DNA from: Pseudomonas saxonica | GTDB lineage: Bacteria; Pseudomonadota; Gammaproteobacteria; Pseudomonadales; Pseudomonadaceae | Assembly (NCBI RefSeq): GCF_007858365.1 | Contig: NZ_VFIO01000011.1 | Location: 1-64,000 of the forward strand | Direction: 5' to 3' | DNA: 64,000 bases | In this document: piece after piece, positions 28,601 to 36,008 of the stretch | Position numbering within the stretch: the stretch's first letter is position 1 | Layout: every line of letters starts with the position of its first letter | Program-made: the position numbers and the translations under genes | Notes under the pieces: generated by a model | Database searches by the model: none | The model's input: the letters and a program-made list of their open reading frames with translations, nothing else | Told to the model about the DNA's origin: nothing

Positions 28601-29128
28601 CCGACGGCATAACACACAGCTGGGTTCGCCAATAAAGTTCAGGGTGTGATCGACCAACCATGAGACCAGCTCTTTACCGTCAAGCTGCACATCCATCGGG
28701 AACAGCGGTGTCGTGGCCAGAATGTCGGGGATGGGCTGCCCGTCACTGTCGATACGGGTACGCCGCGACGAGGCCATTGAAATGCCTGGGTTGGCCTCCA
28801 TGACCGCGACCAACTGCTCAACGCAATCGGGATGCAACACATCATCGTCGTGAATAAACTTGACGTAATGACCGCGTGCCAACCGAATGCATTCGACAGT
28901 GTTATGCAATTCAAACAAAGCGTTCTGGTTATGTTGGTAGCGAATAGGAATAGCCGTTGTTTTCGCTACCCGCTCCACGACACTGGCTATCAACGGGCTT
29001 GCGCTGTCGTCGCAAACGATTATTTCCAGGGGTTCATACGTTTGCTGGCAGGCACTGAGCAATGCGGTTTCGAACCAGGTCGGTTTATAGGCGGGAATCA
29101 CAACACTGACGAGTGGACGGCAAGGCAT
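25613..29128 (-). CDS. Multidomain glycosyltransferase, probable flagellin glycosyltransferase
   Basis: 1171 aa. Residues 1-240 are a GT2 domain (VSVVIPAYK at 7-15, HDDD at 93-96). Residues about 335-545 are a degenerate GT2-like part. Residues about 563-800 are a second good GT2 domain (RVSIVLVLATDLQAIQ, LLLLRADTVLM). Residues about 845-1171 are GT-B-like (HGCGHYRVIQPLNALK, YELDDYLPN, RVGWAGGAGHTGDLEMI, LRLLEYGMCGYAVVCSD). Size and architecture resemble the Fgt flagellin glycosyltransferases of Pseudomonas syringae and the PAK glycosylation island. The start shares one base with the acyltransferase stop. Its position between flagellar blocks makes the lateral flagellin the probable acceptor, which is inference. 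Confidence 0.82.
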   Translation of the reverse strand: MPCRPLVSVVIPAYKPTWFETALLSACQQTYEPLEIIVCDDSASPLIASVVERVAKTTAIPIRYQHNQNALFELHNTVECIRLARGHYVKFIHDDDVLHPDCVEQLVAVMEANPGISMASSRRTRIDSDGQPIPDILATTPLFPMDVQLDGKELVSWLVDHTLNFIGEPSCVLCRREDLVAFGDQLMSLNGHGIEWVGDLSLYVKLLQMGNLALLAKPLCMFRVSSEQFSQQGRDLPGIGNQGHDTFREQIRALGWYQEAAGTRRVRVAELGCADNVESVDIYQRLMEVRGGVISQAQQRDWRAARVPSPLQARLIEERLAHYKGGPGIAVVVLDRAGDAQAVEATLNSLACLRTRYGAAQGYVISPRMCREPVHADVEYFERQLPDFIAQINALVEQTQCAWLMLVDAGDLLTPCGLLICGLELLEDPNCRAIYGDAWVQEAEGALSAALRPDFNLDYLLSLPGILARNWLLRCKAVRVAGGFNPEYAGALEFELILRMIDQRGLVGFGHVSEPLVINQSPCLSDSPHLAAALMTHLHTRGYGQAELTTPRQGHFKINYGHPQQPRVSIVLVLATDLQAIQRCLISLLEYTRYPNYDVVLVDNACAHPDATQWMQGIKALMGDRLQVIAAPRPLTHAAAINLAAGHARGEYLLLLRADTVLMQRQWLDELLNHGQRPEVGIVGAKAISTSRQITHGGIILGLEGHAGHAFVGQPMNSPGYMNRLWVEQNYSAVSDVCLLIRKAVFDGVGGLDVLAFAQGGADVDLCLRVGQSGYLTVWTPHAAVINDFAQPAIPESVREVFQQRWAVLLASDPAYNQNLSLNDAGGFKLADAQLSWRPLAWRPMPVILAQPCDVHGCGHYRVIQPLNALKREGVVEGALTYGVPSVLHLERYAPDTLVMQRPLREADLAAARQISAFSRAFKVYELDDYLPNLPVKSVHKAQMPKDVMRSLRRGLSYVDRFVVSTEALAEALSGFHHDIVVVNNRLDMGWWGELPVSARRTSNKPRVGWAGGAGHTGDLEMIVDVIKALADEVDWVFMGMCPDKLRPYVREFHPGVRIDLYPAALARLNLDLAVAPLEDNLFNTCKSNLRLLEYGMCGYAVVCSDSVTYRGDLPVTRVRNRFRDWVDAIRMHVHDLDATERAGDALRDRVRKDWMLDEIGREQWRRAWRV

Positions 29129-29778
29129 CAGTTCGTTCCTTTTTTGATAAACACAACGTTGGCTGGATTGCCAACCATGGTTGCGCCTGCTGGCACATCG
29201 CGCAGTACTACGGCGCCCATGCCAATCACAGCGCCATCGCCGACGCTGATGTTTCGTGCCAGCAGTGCGCCGGAATGGATCACCACGCCATGCCCGATGG
29301 TGACGTAGCCGGCAATCACACAGCGAGGGCTGATGTGGACGTAATCGCCGATCGTCACGTCGTGGCCGACCAGGGTTTGCTGCTCAATAAAGCCATGCTC
29401 ACCCACACGGCAATCCACCCCGAAGCTGACGTCATAACCAAAGAAGGTCGCGCCGTGGCTGGTGCGTAAATCCAGCTGGCAGCGCGTGCGTATGGAGATG
29501 AACTGTGCCCCTTTGGCTAACAGGGGCTCGACTTGCAGGCGGCGGCTGGCAGGGTTGCCTACCGCACTGATGAACACATGCAGTGGTTGAGGACAGAATG
29601 TGTTTGGGTAGCCCAGCCAGGGGTAATCGCTGTTGGTGGCTATTGCGTCTGGGCCTCGTTCGTCCAGATAGCCTGCAATGAGCCATTGCGTTCCATGGGC
29701 GGAGTCGGCGACCAGTTGGGTCAGGGCCTGACGCCCTAACCCGCCGCCGCCCACGATGATTAGTTGCTTCATGTTCAC
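29128..29778 (-). CDS. NeuD/PglD-like sugar O-/N-acyltransferase
   Basis: 216 aa. The N-terminal IIVGGGGLGRQALTQLV is the PglD-type nucleotide-sugar-binding fold. The C-terminal part is a left-handed beta-helix of hexapeptide repeats (GVDCRVGEHGFIEQQTLVGHDVTIGDYVHISPRCVIAGYVTIGHGVVIHSGALL). It would acylate an amino sugar. In this cassette the donor could be the acyl-ACP made by the KAS III, SDR and ACP encoded upstream, giving a hydroxyacyl amide such as that on P. syringae modified viosamine. That donor is inference. Confidence 0.82.
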   Translation of the reverse strand: MNMKQLIIVGGGGLGRQALTQLVADSAHGTQWLIAGYLDERGPDAIATNSDYPWLGYPNTFCPQPLHVFISAVGNPASRRLQVEPLLAKGAQFISIRTRCQLDLRTSHGATFFGYDVSFGVDCRVGEHGFIEQQTLVGHDVTIGDYVHISPRCVIAGYVTIGHGVVIHSGALLARNISVGDGAVIGMGAVVLRDVPAGATMVGNPANVVFIKKGTN

Positions 29779-29937
29779 TCCTGAAAGGGCCCCCGAGTAC
29801 CGAGCCGTCGATACGATGTTGGATGTTTCGTTAATTCTTCTTTTCGCTTTTCGCTTTTAAAACGATCTCACTGCCGCCACCGAAACAGTGGGAACGACAC
29901 TGGGGCCCATCACAGGAGGCTGAACGCAGGTGCTGTT

Positions 29938-30540
29938 ATGGGGGTGGCGAGGCAGGACGCCGAGCCAGCCGCGATCGGGCCAAGGATGGCCCGTCGCGGC
30001 GTGCCCCCATAACAGTGCCGGAGAGAGGGCACCGGGCGAGCCTAGGCGAGCTCGGCCGTATGGTAGGGCAAGGACTTTTTGGGTACTTTTGTGGCTGTTT
30101 GACAAAAGTACCTCGCCGTAAGGGCGAAACCATAACTTCAACTAGACGCTAGTAATGGATATGTACTCGAAGCTTTTAATAGGCCCGTGTACATATCCAT
30201 TGAATGCGTTAAATCTATCTACGGGTTCCGCCCTTACGGCGGCTCACTTTTGTCAAACAGCCACAAAAGTAAGCAAAAAGGCCTTGCCCCTGCGTACGGC
30301 CCTCGCTGCGCTCAGGTGCCCCTCACTCCGGTCCCGCTCCGTGGGCACGCTGCGACGGGCCATCCATGGCCCGATCGCAGCTCTCCCGGCATCCATGCCG
30401 GTCGACCCACTCCGCAGAACCTCCACTCGGCCTCCCGAAAGGGGCGGTAGATCAAGATCAAGATCAAGATCAAAAGCCAGATCAAAAACCAGATCAAAAG
30501 CTGGATCAAAAGCTGGATCAAAAGCTGGATCACAAGCGGC
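29938..30540. repeat. Symmetrical dispersed element: two inverted arms around a hairpin
   Basis: The left arm (about 29938-30130) and the right arm (about 30225-30420) are imperfect reverse complements. Shared landmarks are gacaaaagt/actTTTGtc near the centre, the cgtaagggcg/cgcccttacg pair, and the gggccatcc-tggcccgatcg block. Between them lies a 13-bp perfect hairpin (30154-30166 with 30189-30201, 22-nt loop). A 12-bp-type tandem repeat closes the right side. The right arm and hairpin recur at 161-500. No transposase is encoded, so it is MITE-like at most. Confidence 0.75.
30451..30537. repeat. Degenerate 6/12-bp tandem repeat
   Basis: Three copies of atcaag (30451-30468) are followed by five 12-mers of the types atcaaaagccag, atcaaaaaccag and atcaaaagctgg, and a final partial copy. 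It belongs to the repeat element and ends about 10 bp before the SDR stop codon. Confidence 0.85.
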
Positions 30541-30547
30541 TCGCGCT

Positions 30548-31303
30548 TTAACGCACACTCATCCCTCCATCCATCACCAACGTGGCACCCGTTATCCAGC
30601 GGCTTGCCCCGGACAACATAAAAATTGCGGCATGGGCGATGTCTTCCGGCTCGCCAAATCCCAACGGGTAACTCGCCAGTTGTTCACTCACCGAGGCCGG
30701 CGATTTGCGCAGGGATTCCAATAAAGGGGTGTTGGCTAACCCCGGCGCCAGGCAGTTGACCCGTATCCGGCGTTTGCTCACTTCAAGCGCCAGGCAACGC
30801 GCCATCGCTATAACCGCGGCCTTGGTGCCTGAATAAGCCCCTACGCCGGGAACCCCTTGAAACGCGGCAATCGAGGCAATAAAGAGGATGGCTCCGTCAT
30901 TCGCTATCAGGTTTTTGCGAAGCATCGCCTGGGTCAGCATCATGGGCGACTCCACGTTGAGTCGATGCAAGTCACGCAGGTGCTGCTCGGACATCTGCCG
31001 CGTAGGGCAAATGACGGATGTGCCCGCGTTGTGCACCACCCCGTGTATCTGGCCCAGTGTCTCCACCAAGGCAGCTCGGTCATGCGGTTCGGTCAGGTCG
31101 CCGATGACCGCACGGTGGCCAAGGGATGACAGGCCGTTAAGTTGCTCAAGCGTTTCATGTAGACGCTCAACATTTCGCCCTGTAGCAATCACCTCTGCAC
31201 CCATGCTCGCGCAACCCAAGGCAATCGCTCGACCAAATCCAGAACTGGCCCCCGTGACCAGTACACGCTTGCCCTGCAAGCTGAAGGGGTTGAAGGCACT
31301 CAT
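30548..31303 (-). CDS. FabG-like short-chain reductase of the glycosylation cassette
   Basis: 251 aa. It has TGASSGFG, VHNAG, FIASIAAF, YSGTK and WITGATLVMDGG, a complete classical SDR. It overlaps the KAS III gene by 4 bp and is coupled to it. With KAS III and ACP next door, reduction of a 3-ketoacyl-ACP to the 3-hydroxyacyl form is the simplest role. Comparable reductases occur in the PAK-type flagellin glycosylation island. Confidence 0.85.
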   Translation of the reverse strand: MSAFNPFSLQGKRVLVTGASSGFGRAIALGCASMGAEVIATGRNVERLHETLEQLNGLSSLGHRAVIGDLTEPHDRAALVETLGQIHGVVHNAGTSVICPTRQMSEQHLRDLHRLNVESPMMLTQAMLRKNLIANDGAILFIASIAAFQGVPGVGAYSGTKAAVIAMARCLALEVSKRRIRVNCLAPGLANTPLLESLRKSPASVSEQLASYPLGFGEPEDIAHAAIFMLSGASRWITGATLVMDGGMSVR

Positions 31304-32340
31304 GATTCAATCAATGCCGGGAAGCACGCGCCGTCAATGTCCACAAGGCATGTCGCCCACGACAAACCAATCCCGAAACCGCTCATGAGCAAGCGGTGAG
31401 GCCCACTTTCAAGCTGTTCATGGAGGCGTGCGGTCATGGTCAACGGCACAGACGCGCCGCTGGTGTTACCAAAGTCGCGCAGGCTGCTGGGCACCTTTTC
31501 GACGGGCAATTCAAGTTTTTTGCGCAATGTGTCGTTAATCATCCGGTTAGCCTGGTGGAAGATGAAGTAGTCCACTTGCTCCTTGCTCACCTGTGCGTAC
31601 TCCAGCAATTTTTCGACCGCAGGCGGGATGCGCTGCGTCGAGAAGGTCAGCACTGCCGGGCCATCAAGTATCAGGTCTAAAGGCCGGCGCCAAAGCGCTT
31701 GCGGGTCCTGACGGTGCGGCAGTAGGTGCTCGATGGCGGTCGGCTCACGGTGGCCTCCCACTGGCAGAATGATGGCCTGGTAACCACTGCCATCACTGTT
31801 CAGGTCGAAGTACATGGGCGCCGCATGGGCGTCGAACTCCATCGCTGTCGCAGTGCCCGCATCAGAGAACAATGGATCGTTGGGCGTGGAGGTGCAGTCA
31901 CCGACCAACACAAGGCCTTTTTTGACACTGCCACTGGCAATCATCGAGCCCAGCAGGTGCAACGCATAGGGATACGCAGAGCAGCCAAGGTTGACGTCAA
32001 AGGCCAACGTTGAATGGGGCAAACCCAAGCGATCTTGCAAAATGATCGCGGTGGCAGGCGCCCGATAATCCGGGGACTGGGTGACCACAATCAACGCATC
32101 AATTTCACTGCGCTGCCAATTCAAGGCGTCGAGCAGTGTCTGCGCGGCGTCAAAGGCCAAATCCGAGAAGCACTGCCAGCTGGGAGCCACGCGGCGAAAC
32201 TCGATACCGATGTTACGCACCAGTCGCTCACGCTCAGCGCGCAGTTGCGGCTTGCAATCCACCAGGTTGGAGACGCGGGTTTTGGGCACACACGTGGCCA
32301 TGCCGCTAAAGCGGACGTGTTGCAAGGTGCACTGAGGCAT
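31300..32340 (-). CDS. 3-oxoacyl-ACP synthase III (KAS III, FabH-like)
   Basis: 346 aa. The Cys-His-Asn triad is present: Cys near 119 in VNLGCSAYPYALH, His near 263 in FHQANRM, Asn near 291 in GNTSGASVP. It would condense acetyl-CoA with a malonyl-type ACP to start a short 3-ketoacyl chain. KAS III genes are recurrent members of flagellin glycosylation islands in P. aeruginosa PAK and P. syringae. It is followed by the reductase and preceded (3 bp) by a dedicated ACP. Confidence 0.88.
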   Translation of the reverse strand: MPQCTLQHVRFSGMATCVPKTRVSNLVDCKPQLRAERERLVRNIGIEFRRVAPSWQCFSDLAFDAAQTLLDALNWQRSEIDALIVVTQSPDYRAPATAIILQDRLGLPHSTLAFDVNLGCSAYPYALHLLGSMIASGSVKKGLVLVGDCTSTPNDPLFSDAGTATAMEFDAHAAPMYFDLNSDGSGYQAIILPVGGHREPTAIEHLLPHRQDPQALWRRPLDLILDGPAVLTFSTQRIPPAVEKLLEYAQVSKEQVDYFIFHQANRMINDTLRKKLELPVEKVPSSLRDFGNTSGASVPLTMTARLHEQLESGPHRLLMSGFGIGLSWATCLVDIDGACFPALIES

Positions 32341-32343
32341 GGC

Positions 32344-32565
32344 TCAACCCACCCTGCGGTACAAATCACCCACCGTGGTGGCGGCATACAGGTCTTCGCC
32401 GGTGAGGCTTTTGTTATAGATCATGTCAAACATCACAATGACCCCCAACGCAGCGAGGGAGTCCCACTCGGGCAGAGCAGACAGTGGGGTGTCCAGCGTA
32501 ATGTCGACAGGCACCTGAAAATCGGTGGCATCAATAAAGTTGGCGATAAAGGCTTCAGTGCTCAT
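32344..32565 (-). CDS. Acyl carrier protein
   Basis: 73 aa, a small acidic helical protein. The phosphopantetheine site is D35-S36-L37 in PEWDSLAAL. It starts inside the end of the aminotransferase gene (4-bp overlap) and would carry the acyl chain for KAS III, SDR and acyltransferase. It is dedicated to this cassette rather than to general fatty-acid synthesis, judging by context. Confidence 0.87.
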   Translation of the reverse strand: MSTEAFIANFIDATDFQVPVDITLDTPLSALPEWDSLAALGVIVMFDMIYNKSLTGEDLYAATTVGDLYRRVG

Positions 32566-33722
32566 GGTTGCAGTCTCTTCAAATCAGACACAGAAAAAGG
32601 CGTAGCGCGAGAACGCAGGGCGGCAGATGAAGCCGTACAGATCACGGCCAGCACACGTTCAACATCGTTCAGGCTTAAATCGGGATGCAGGGGCAGGCAA
32701 ATCACTCGCTGGGCAACGTGATTGGCCACAGGCAAGGCTGCGACACCGGCCTGCTGATGCTGGCGATAAGCAGCCATGTCGGTGACCAGCGGGTAGAAAT
32801 AACGGCGGGTAAAAATCTGCTGTTGCCTGAAGGCGTCGTAAAGCTGGTCACGACTCAGTGGATAGGCATCTTCAATCAAAATAGGGAAGTAACCGTGGTT
32901 GGCGGCTTCACGGCACAGCGTAATGCCGGGCACACAGGCCAGACGCTTGCGGTACAACGCATCAAGTGTGGCGCGCTTGTGCAGTGCTGCATCAATCTGG
33001 GTAAGTTGCAACAGACCCACGGCGGCGCTGATTTCGTTCATCTTTCCGTTGATGCCGCAGGTGACCACCGTGGTTTCATCGACAAAACCAAAATTACGCA
33101 GTTGATCCACCAAGCGTTTGGTCTCCAGCGTCGGACTGATGATCGCGCCACCTTCAAAGGTGTTGAACACCTTTGTCGCATGCAGGCTCAAAATACTCAT
33201 GTCGCCATGACGCAACACGCTGCCCTGCCCGTCCCGAACAGCAAAGGCATGGGCCGCGTCATAGATCACCCGCAAACCATAACGCCGGGCTATTTCCCCT
33301 ATGGCATCGACATCGCACGGCACGCCATAGCAGTGCACGGGCAAGATCGCGCGGGTACGCGGGGTGATCGCTGCTTCAATAGCGGCTGGATCAAGGTTGA
33401 AGGTCTGCGGGTCGATATCGACAAACACCGGCGTTAACCGATTCCACACCAGTGCATGGGCCGTGGCTGCGAAGGTGTAAGGGGTAGTAATGACTTCTCC
33501 ATCAATGGCCAAGGCTTGCAGCGAGGCCATTAACGCGGTGGTGCCATTGTTGAATAAGGATAGATGCTCAACGCCCAGGTAATCCGCAAGCGCTTGCTCA
33601 AAGGCTTGGTGAAAAGGCCCTGCATTGGTCAAGCGTTTGCTCTGCCAGATAGTGCGTAAATAAGGAATAAAATCATCCAGTTCAGGCAAGAGTGGGCTGC
33701 TGACATACAGGTCTTTATTCAT
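32562..33722 (-). CDS. DegT/DnrJ/EryC1-type sugar aminotransferase (VioA-like)
   Basis: 386 aa from the ATG at 33722. The frame is open further upstream to 33815 but that part has no family character. It has the fold-I hallmarks TNAGPFHQAFEQALADYLG, FNNGTTALMASLQAL, YDAAHAF, and the PLP lysine near residue 180 in SLHATKVFNTFEGG. It would convert a nucleotide-linked 4-keto-6-deoxyhexose to the 4-amino sugar, as VioA does for dTDP-viosamine. It heads the cassette and is divergent from the flagellin gene. The exact sugar is inferred. Confidence 0.85.
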   Translation of the reverse strand: MNKDLYVSSPLLPELDDFIPYLRTIWQSKRLTNAGPFHQAFEQALADYLGVEHLSLFNNGTTALMASLQALAIDGEVITTPYTFAATAHALVWNRLTPVFVDIDPQTFNLDPAAIEAAITPRTRAILPVHCYGVPCDVDAIGEIARRYGLRVIYDAAHAFAVRDGQGSVLRHGDMSILSLHATKVFNTFEGGAIISPTLETKRLVDQLRNFGFVDETTVVTCGINGKMNEISAAVGLLQLTQIDAALHKRATLDALYRKRLACVPGITLCREAANHGYFPILIEDAYPLSRDQLYDAFRQQQIFTRRYFYPLVTDMAAYRQHQQAGVAALPVANHVAQRVICLPLHPDLSLNDVERVLAVICTASSAALRSRATPFSVSDLKRLQP

Positions 33723-34129
33723 GAGCGCTGACTTCGAATGAGCGTGCAAATCGGATATACCGTCAACTGTTAAACGCCTCCGATGTGTGCCTGCCTGCTC
33801 GCCAATAACGGGCACTCACGTGAACAGTCATAACGGGTATATACGTGGAATTGCAGACGTCATGCCAACTTCAATAACTAATCATAAGTACATGATTTAA
33901 AAGAAGTTTAATAACTTAGCAATCCTTACAAAGTGCTGATGCCTTCCTCTTTTAACCGCCCGCTTGCCGGGCATAGGGAAATCACACTTCCTCTCACTAC
34001 GAGGGTGAAGGCCTGGATTATAAAAATGTACAAATAAAACTTAAGGCTCATAAATAGTGCGTCGCCTTGTTAGGGGGAGCGGGCACTCAGCGCCTGCATT
34101 CACCTTAGTGCAATCAAGGATACCGACCC
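33723..34129. other. AT-rich divergent intergenic region
   Basis: 407 bp between the aminotransferase and flagellin genes, clearly more AT-rich than its surroundings (33840-34060). It must hold two divergent promoters. I could not place a convincing sigma-28 or sigma-54 site for the flagellin. A GGGCAC...CTGCA pair near 34080-34100 has the wrong spacing for sigma-54. The flagellin ribosome-binding site is AAGGA at about 34117-34121. Confidence 0.6.
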
Positions 34130-35005
34130 ATGGCTCTTACCATTCATACCAACTACTCATCGTTGCTCACTCAGACCAACCTGAACAAAACCAACAATGC
34201 ATTGGCTGTTAACCAGCAACGCCTGGGTACGGGCCTGCGAATCAACTCCGCTTCTGACGATGCTGCAGGCCTGCAAATTGCCACCCGCCTTAACGCTCAA
34301 ACCAAAGGCATGGCAGTAGCCGGGCGTAACGTGAACGACGCTTCATCGCTGCTGCAAACCGCCGATGGCGCCTTCGGTGAGATGACCGACATCCTGCAAC
34401 GCATGAAAGACCTGGCCACACAGTCTGCCAACGGAACCAACAGCGACGACGATCGTAAAGCCATGCAGGCTGAGTACGATGAACTGGGTAAAGAACTCGG
34501 CAACATCATGGACAACACCTCCTACGCAGGCGAGAAGTTGTTCGGCAAGGACGGCACCACTGGCAAATTCGGTACCGCTGTCAGCTTCCAAATCGGTGCG
34601 ACCGCTGCTGAAACACTGACCCTGGACGTCACAGCACAATCGTCCGCCCTGGGCACCACCCTGGACGGCCTGTCCTCGAACTACACCACTTCCGGCACAC
34701 CAGGTACTGAAATCAGCACCAGTGGCGCTGCCAATGCTCAGATCGACGTACTGTCCGCAGCGTTGAAAGACGTCGGTGAGCTACGTGGCCAGTTCGGCGC
34801 CAACATCAACCGTCTGGCCCATACCGCCAACAACCTGGCCAACATGAAAGACAACACCGAGATGGCCCGGGGTCGCATCATGGATGCAGACTTCGCCAGT
34901 GAAAGTGCCATGATGAGCAAAAACTCGATGTTGATGCAGTCGGGTATCTCCATGCTCAAGCAAACCGGTCAGATGCCTGGCCTGGTAATGTCCTTGCTGG
35001 GCTAA
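34130..35005 (+). CDS. lafA: Lateral-type flagellin (LafA-like)
   Basis: 291 aa. The N-terminal ALTIHTNYSSLLTQTNLNKTNNALAVNQQRLGTGLRINSASDDAAGLQIATRL and the C-terminal ARGRIMDADFASESAMMSKNSMLMQSGISMLKQ are typical flagellin D0/D1. The central domain is very short (about residues 150-205) and rich in Ser and Thr (TLDGLSSNYTTSGTPGTEIS), which suits O-glycosylation by the cassette upstream. A strong terminator follows. The small size and the adjacent laf-order genes mark it as the secondary, not the polar, filament. Confidence 0.93.
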   Translation: MALTIHTNYSSLLTQTNLNKTNNALAVNQQRLGTGLRINSASDDAAGLQIATRLNAQTKGMAVAGRNVNDASSLLQTADGAFGEMTDILQRMKDLATQSANGTNSDDDRKAMQAEYDELGKELGNIMDNTSYAGEKLFGKDGTTGKFGTAVSFQIGATAAETLTLDVTAQSSALGTTLDGLSSNYTTSGTPGTEISTSGAANAQIDVLSAALKDVGELRGQFGANINRLAHTANNLANMKDNTEMARGRIMDADFASESAMMSKNSMLMQSGISMLKQTGQMPGLVMSLLG

Positions 35006-35020
35006 ACCGCCCGCAAAAAG

Positions 35021-35052
35021 AAAACGCCCTTGCAATCAAGGGCGTTTTTTTT
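35021..35052 (+). terminator. Rho-independent terminator of the flagellin gene
   Basis: The inverted repeat AACGCCCTTG/CAAGGGCGTT with a 4-nt loop is followed by a run of eight T, 16 bp after the flagellin stop. It is a textbook structure and should isolate the flagellin transcript from the regulator gene downstream. Confidence 0.9.
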
Positions 35053-35156
35053 GGTAAATAGCTCATGGTTTACATCAAAAGAAGAAACGTCCTGCATCAT
35101 TCTTACATCCAGCTCGGGAAAATTCTCTGACTTAATCGTAGAGAAGCTTACCCCTG

Positions 35157-35951
35157 ATGAACACACTCTCCGCGAACTTAAAGACCGGACACGGCGATTG
35201 CCTGGCATTTTTCTGCTCTGCGCTTTGTACATTGACACTGTACAAAAACGCTAATCGACAAATCATAGATTTAGGGTTTTCGGGTGGGCGGCTGCTTGCC
35301 CGCCTGATGCAAGAGCCGGGAGAAATGATTGATCGCGATACCTTGACCGCCTACGCCTGGCCCAACCGGGTCGTCGGCCAGGGGAGCCTGAATCAGCAGA
35401 TTTATACCTTGCGCAAGATTTTGGGCGATGAAAAAGATCGAAAGATCATTCAGACCGTCACACGGCGCGGATATCGATTCAATCCTGCCTTCGTTGTGGA
35501 CCAGAACAATGGATCAAACACTGAACCTCAAGCTGGCACAGATCACGCATCTTCATTGCTAGCGATTTCGCGCGCTGAAATCCAGCGTAAATGGACACTC
35601 AGGGCCATGGCGGCAGCGGGTTTTGTGGGCTACATCCTGACCTCACATCCCAGTCAGTTGTTTGCCAGCCTGCACATCATGGGCGGCCACACGGTGACCT
35701 TTGTCGAAACAAAGAAAGATCAACTCAAGCAACTTATCAACCTGACGCACGGGCTCAGTACACGGCTCGTAAGCTTGAGTAAAAATCCGATGGAACTGTC
35801 GATCGTGACAATCGATGATCAGACCTATCATATTTATTGCTCAGGCCAAGCCGGCGCGAACTATATAAGTTTGAACGACAATGAGCTTCACACCGTCAGC
35901 GACACACAGCTGCGTGAATGCATAGAAGGGGTCACTCAGCCCATCCATTGA
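35157..35951 (+). CDS. lafZ: ToxR/CadC-like membrane transcription regulator (LafZ-like)
   Basis: 264 aa. The N-terminal half is an OmpR/ToxR-type winged helix (SGGRLLARLMQEPGEMIDRDTLTAYAWP, SLNQQIYTLRKILGDEKDRKIIQTVTRRGYRFNP) without a receiver domain. A single hydrophobic stretch (about residues 146-165, MAAAGFVGYIL) should anchor it, leaving an ~95-residue C-terminal part, probably periplasmic. In the enterobacterial Flag-2 locus lafZ, a transmembrane regulator, lies beside lafA, so synteny supports the name. It probably controls flagellin or late genes. GAGAAG about 10 bp upstream of the ATG is the likely ribosome-binding site. Confidence 0.7.
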   Translation: MNTLSANLKTGHGDCLAFFCSALCTLTLYKNANRQIIDLGFSGGRLLARLMQEPGEMIDRDTLTAYAWPNRVVGQGSLNQQIYTLRKILGDEKDRKIIQTVTRRGYRFNPAFVVDQNNGSNTEPQAGTDHASSLLAISRAEIQRKWTLRAMAAAGFVGYILTSHPSQLFASLHIMGGHTVTFVETKKDQLKQLINLTHGLSTRLVSLSKNPMELSIVTIDDQTYHIYCSGQAGANYISLNDNELHTVSDTQLRECIEGVTQPIH

Positions 35952-35969
35952 AGGTGAGGGCCTAGCGAT

Positions 35970-35995
35970 ACTGCGCGGCCAAACGGCTGCGCAGT
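35970..35995. terminator. Bidirectional hairpin between convergent genes
   Basis: ACTGCGCGGCC and GGCTGCGCAGT pair over 11 bp around an AAAC loop, midway between the regulator stop (35951) and the motB stop (36009). The T-tract is weak on the plus strand, so termination efficiency is uncertain. Confidence 0.6.
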
Positions 35996-36008
35996 GTCTT
36001 GGGGAAGG

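Larger units (their letters stand above)
29779..30547. other. Gene-free gap filled by a symmetrical repeat element
   Basis: No gene is supported in this 769-bp gap inside the glycosylation cassette. Most of it (29938-30540) is one repeat element, described separately. The remaining 29779-29937 has an AT-rich stretch just upstream of the acyltransferase gene (29820-29870), where a new promoter would be needed if the element blocks read-through. Confidence 0.75.

Noticed and set aside
30155..30724. 189-codon frame through the dispersed element
   Set aside because: It reads through the hairpin, arm and 12-mer repeats and into the SDR gene in antisense; related frames occur in the copy at 84-563.
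34078..34102. Sigma-54 promoter upstream of the flagellin (GGGCAC...CTGCA)
   Set aside because: The -24 and -12 parts are two bases too far apart for sigma-54, and position alone is not enough.
35030..35254. 74-codon frame between the flagellin and the LafZ-like gene
   Set aside because: It starts inside the terminator and overlaps the regulator in another frame. I considered a frameshifted regulator N-terminus, but the winged helix is complete in the frame from 35157.
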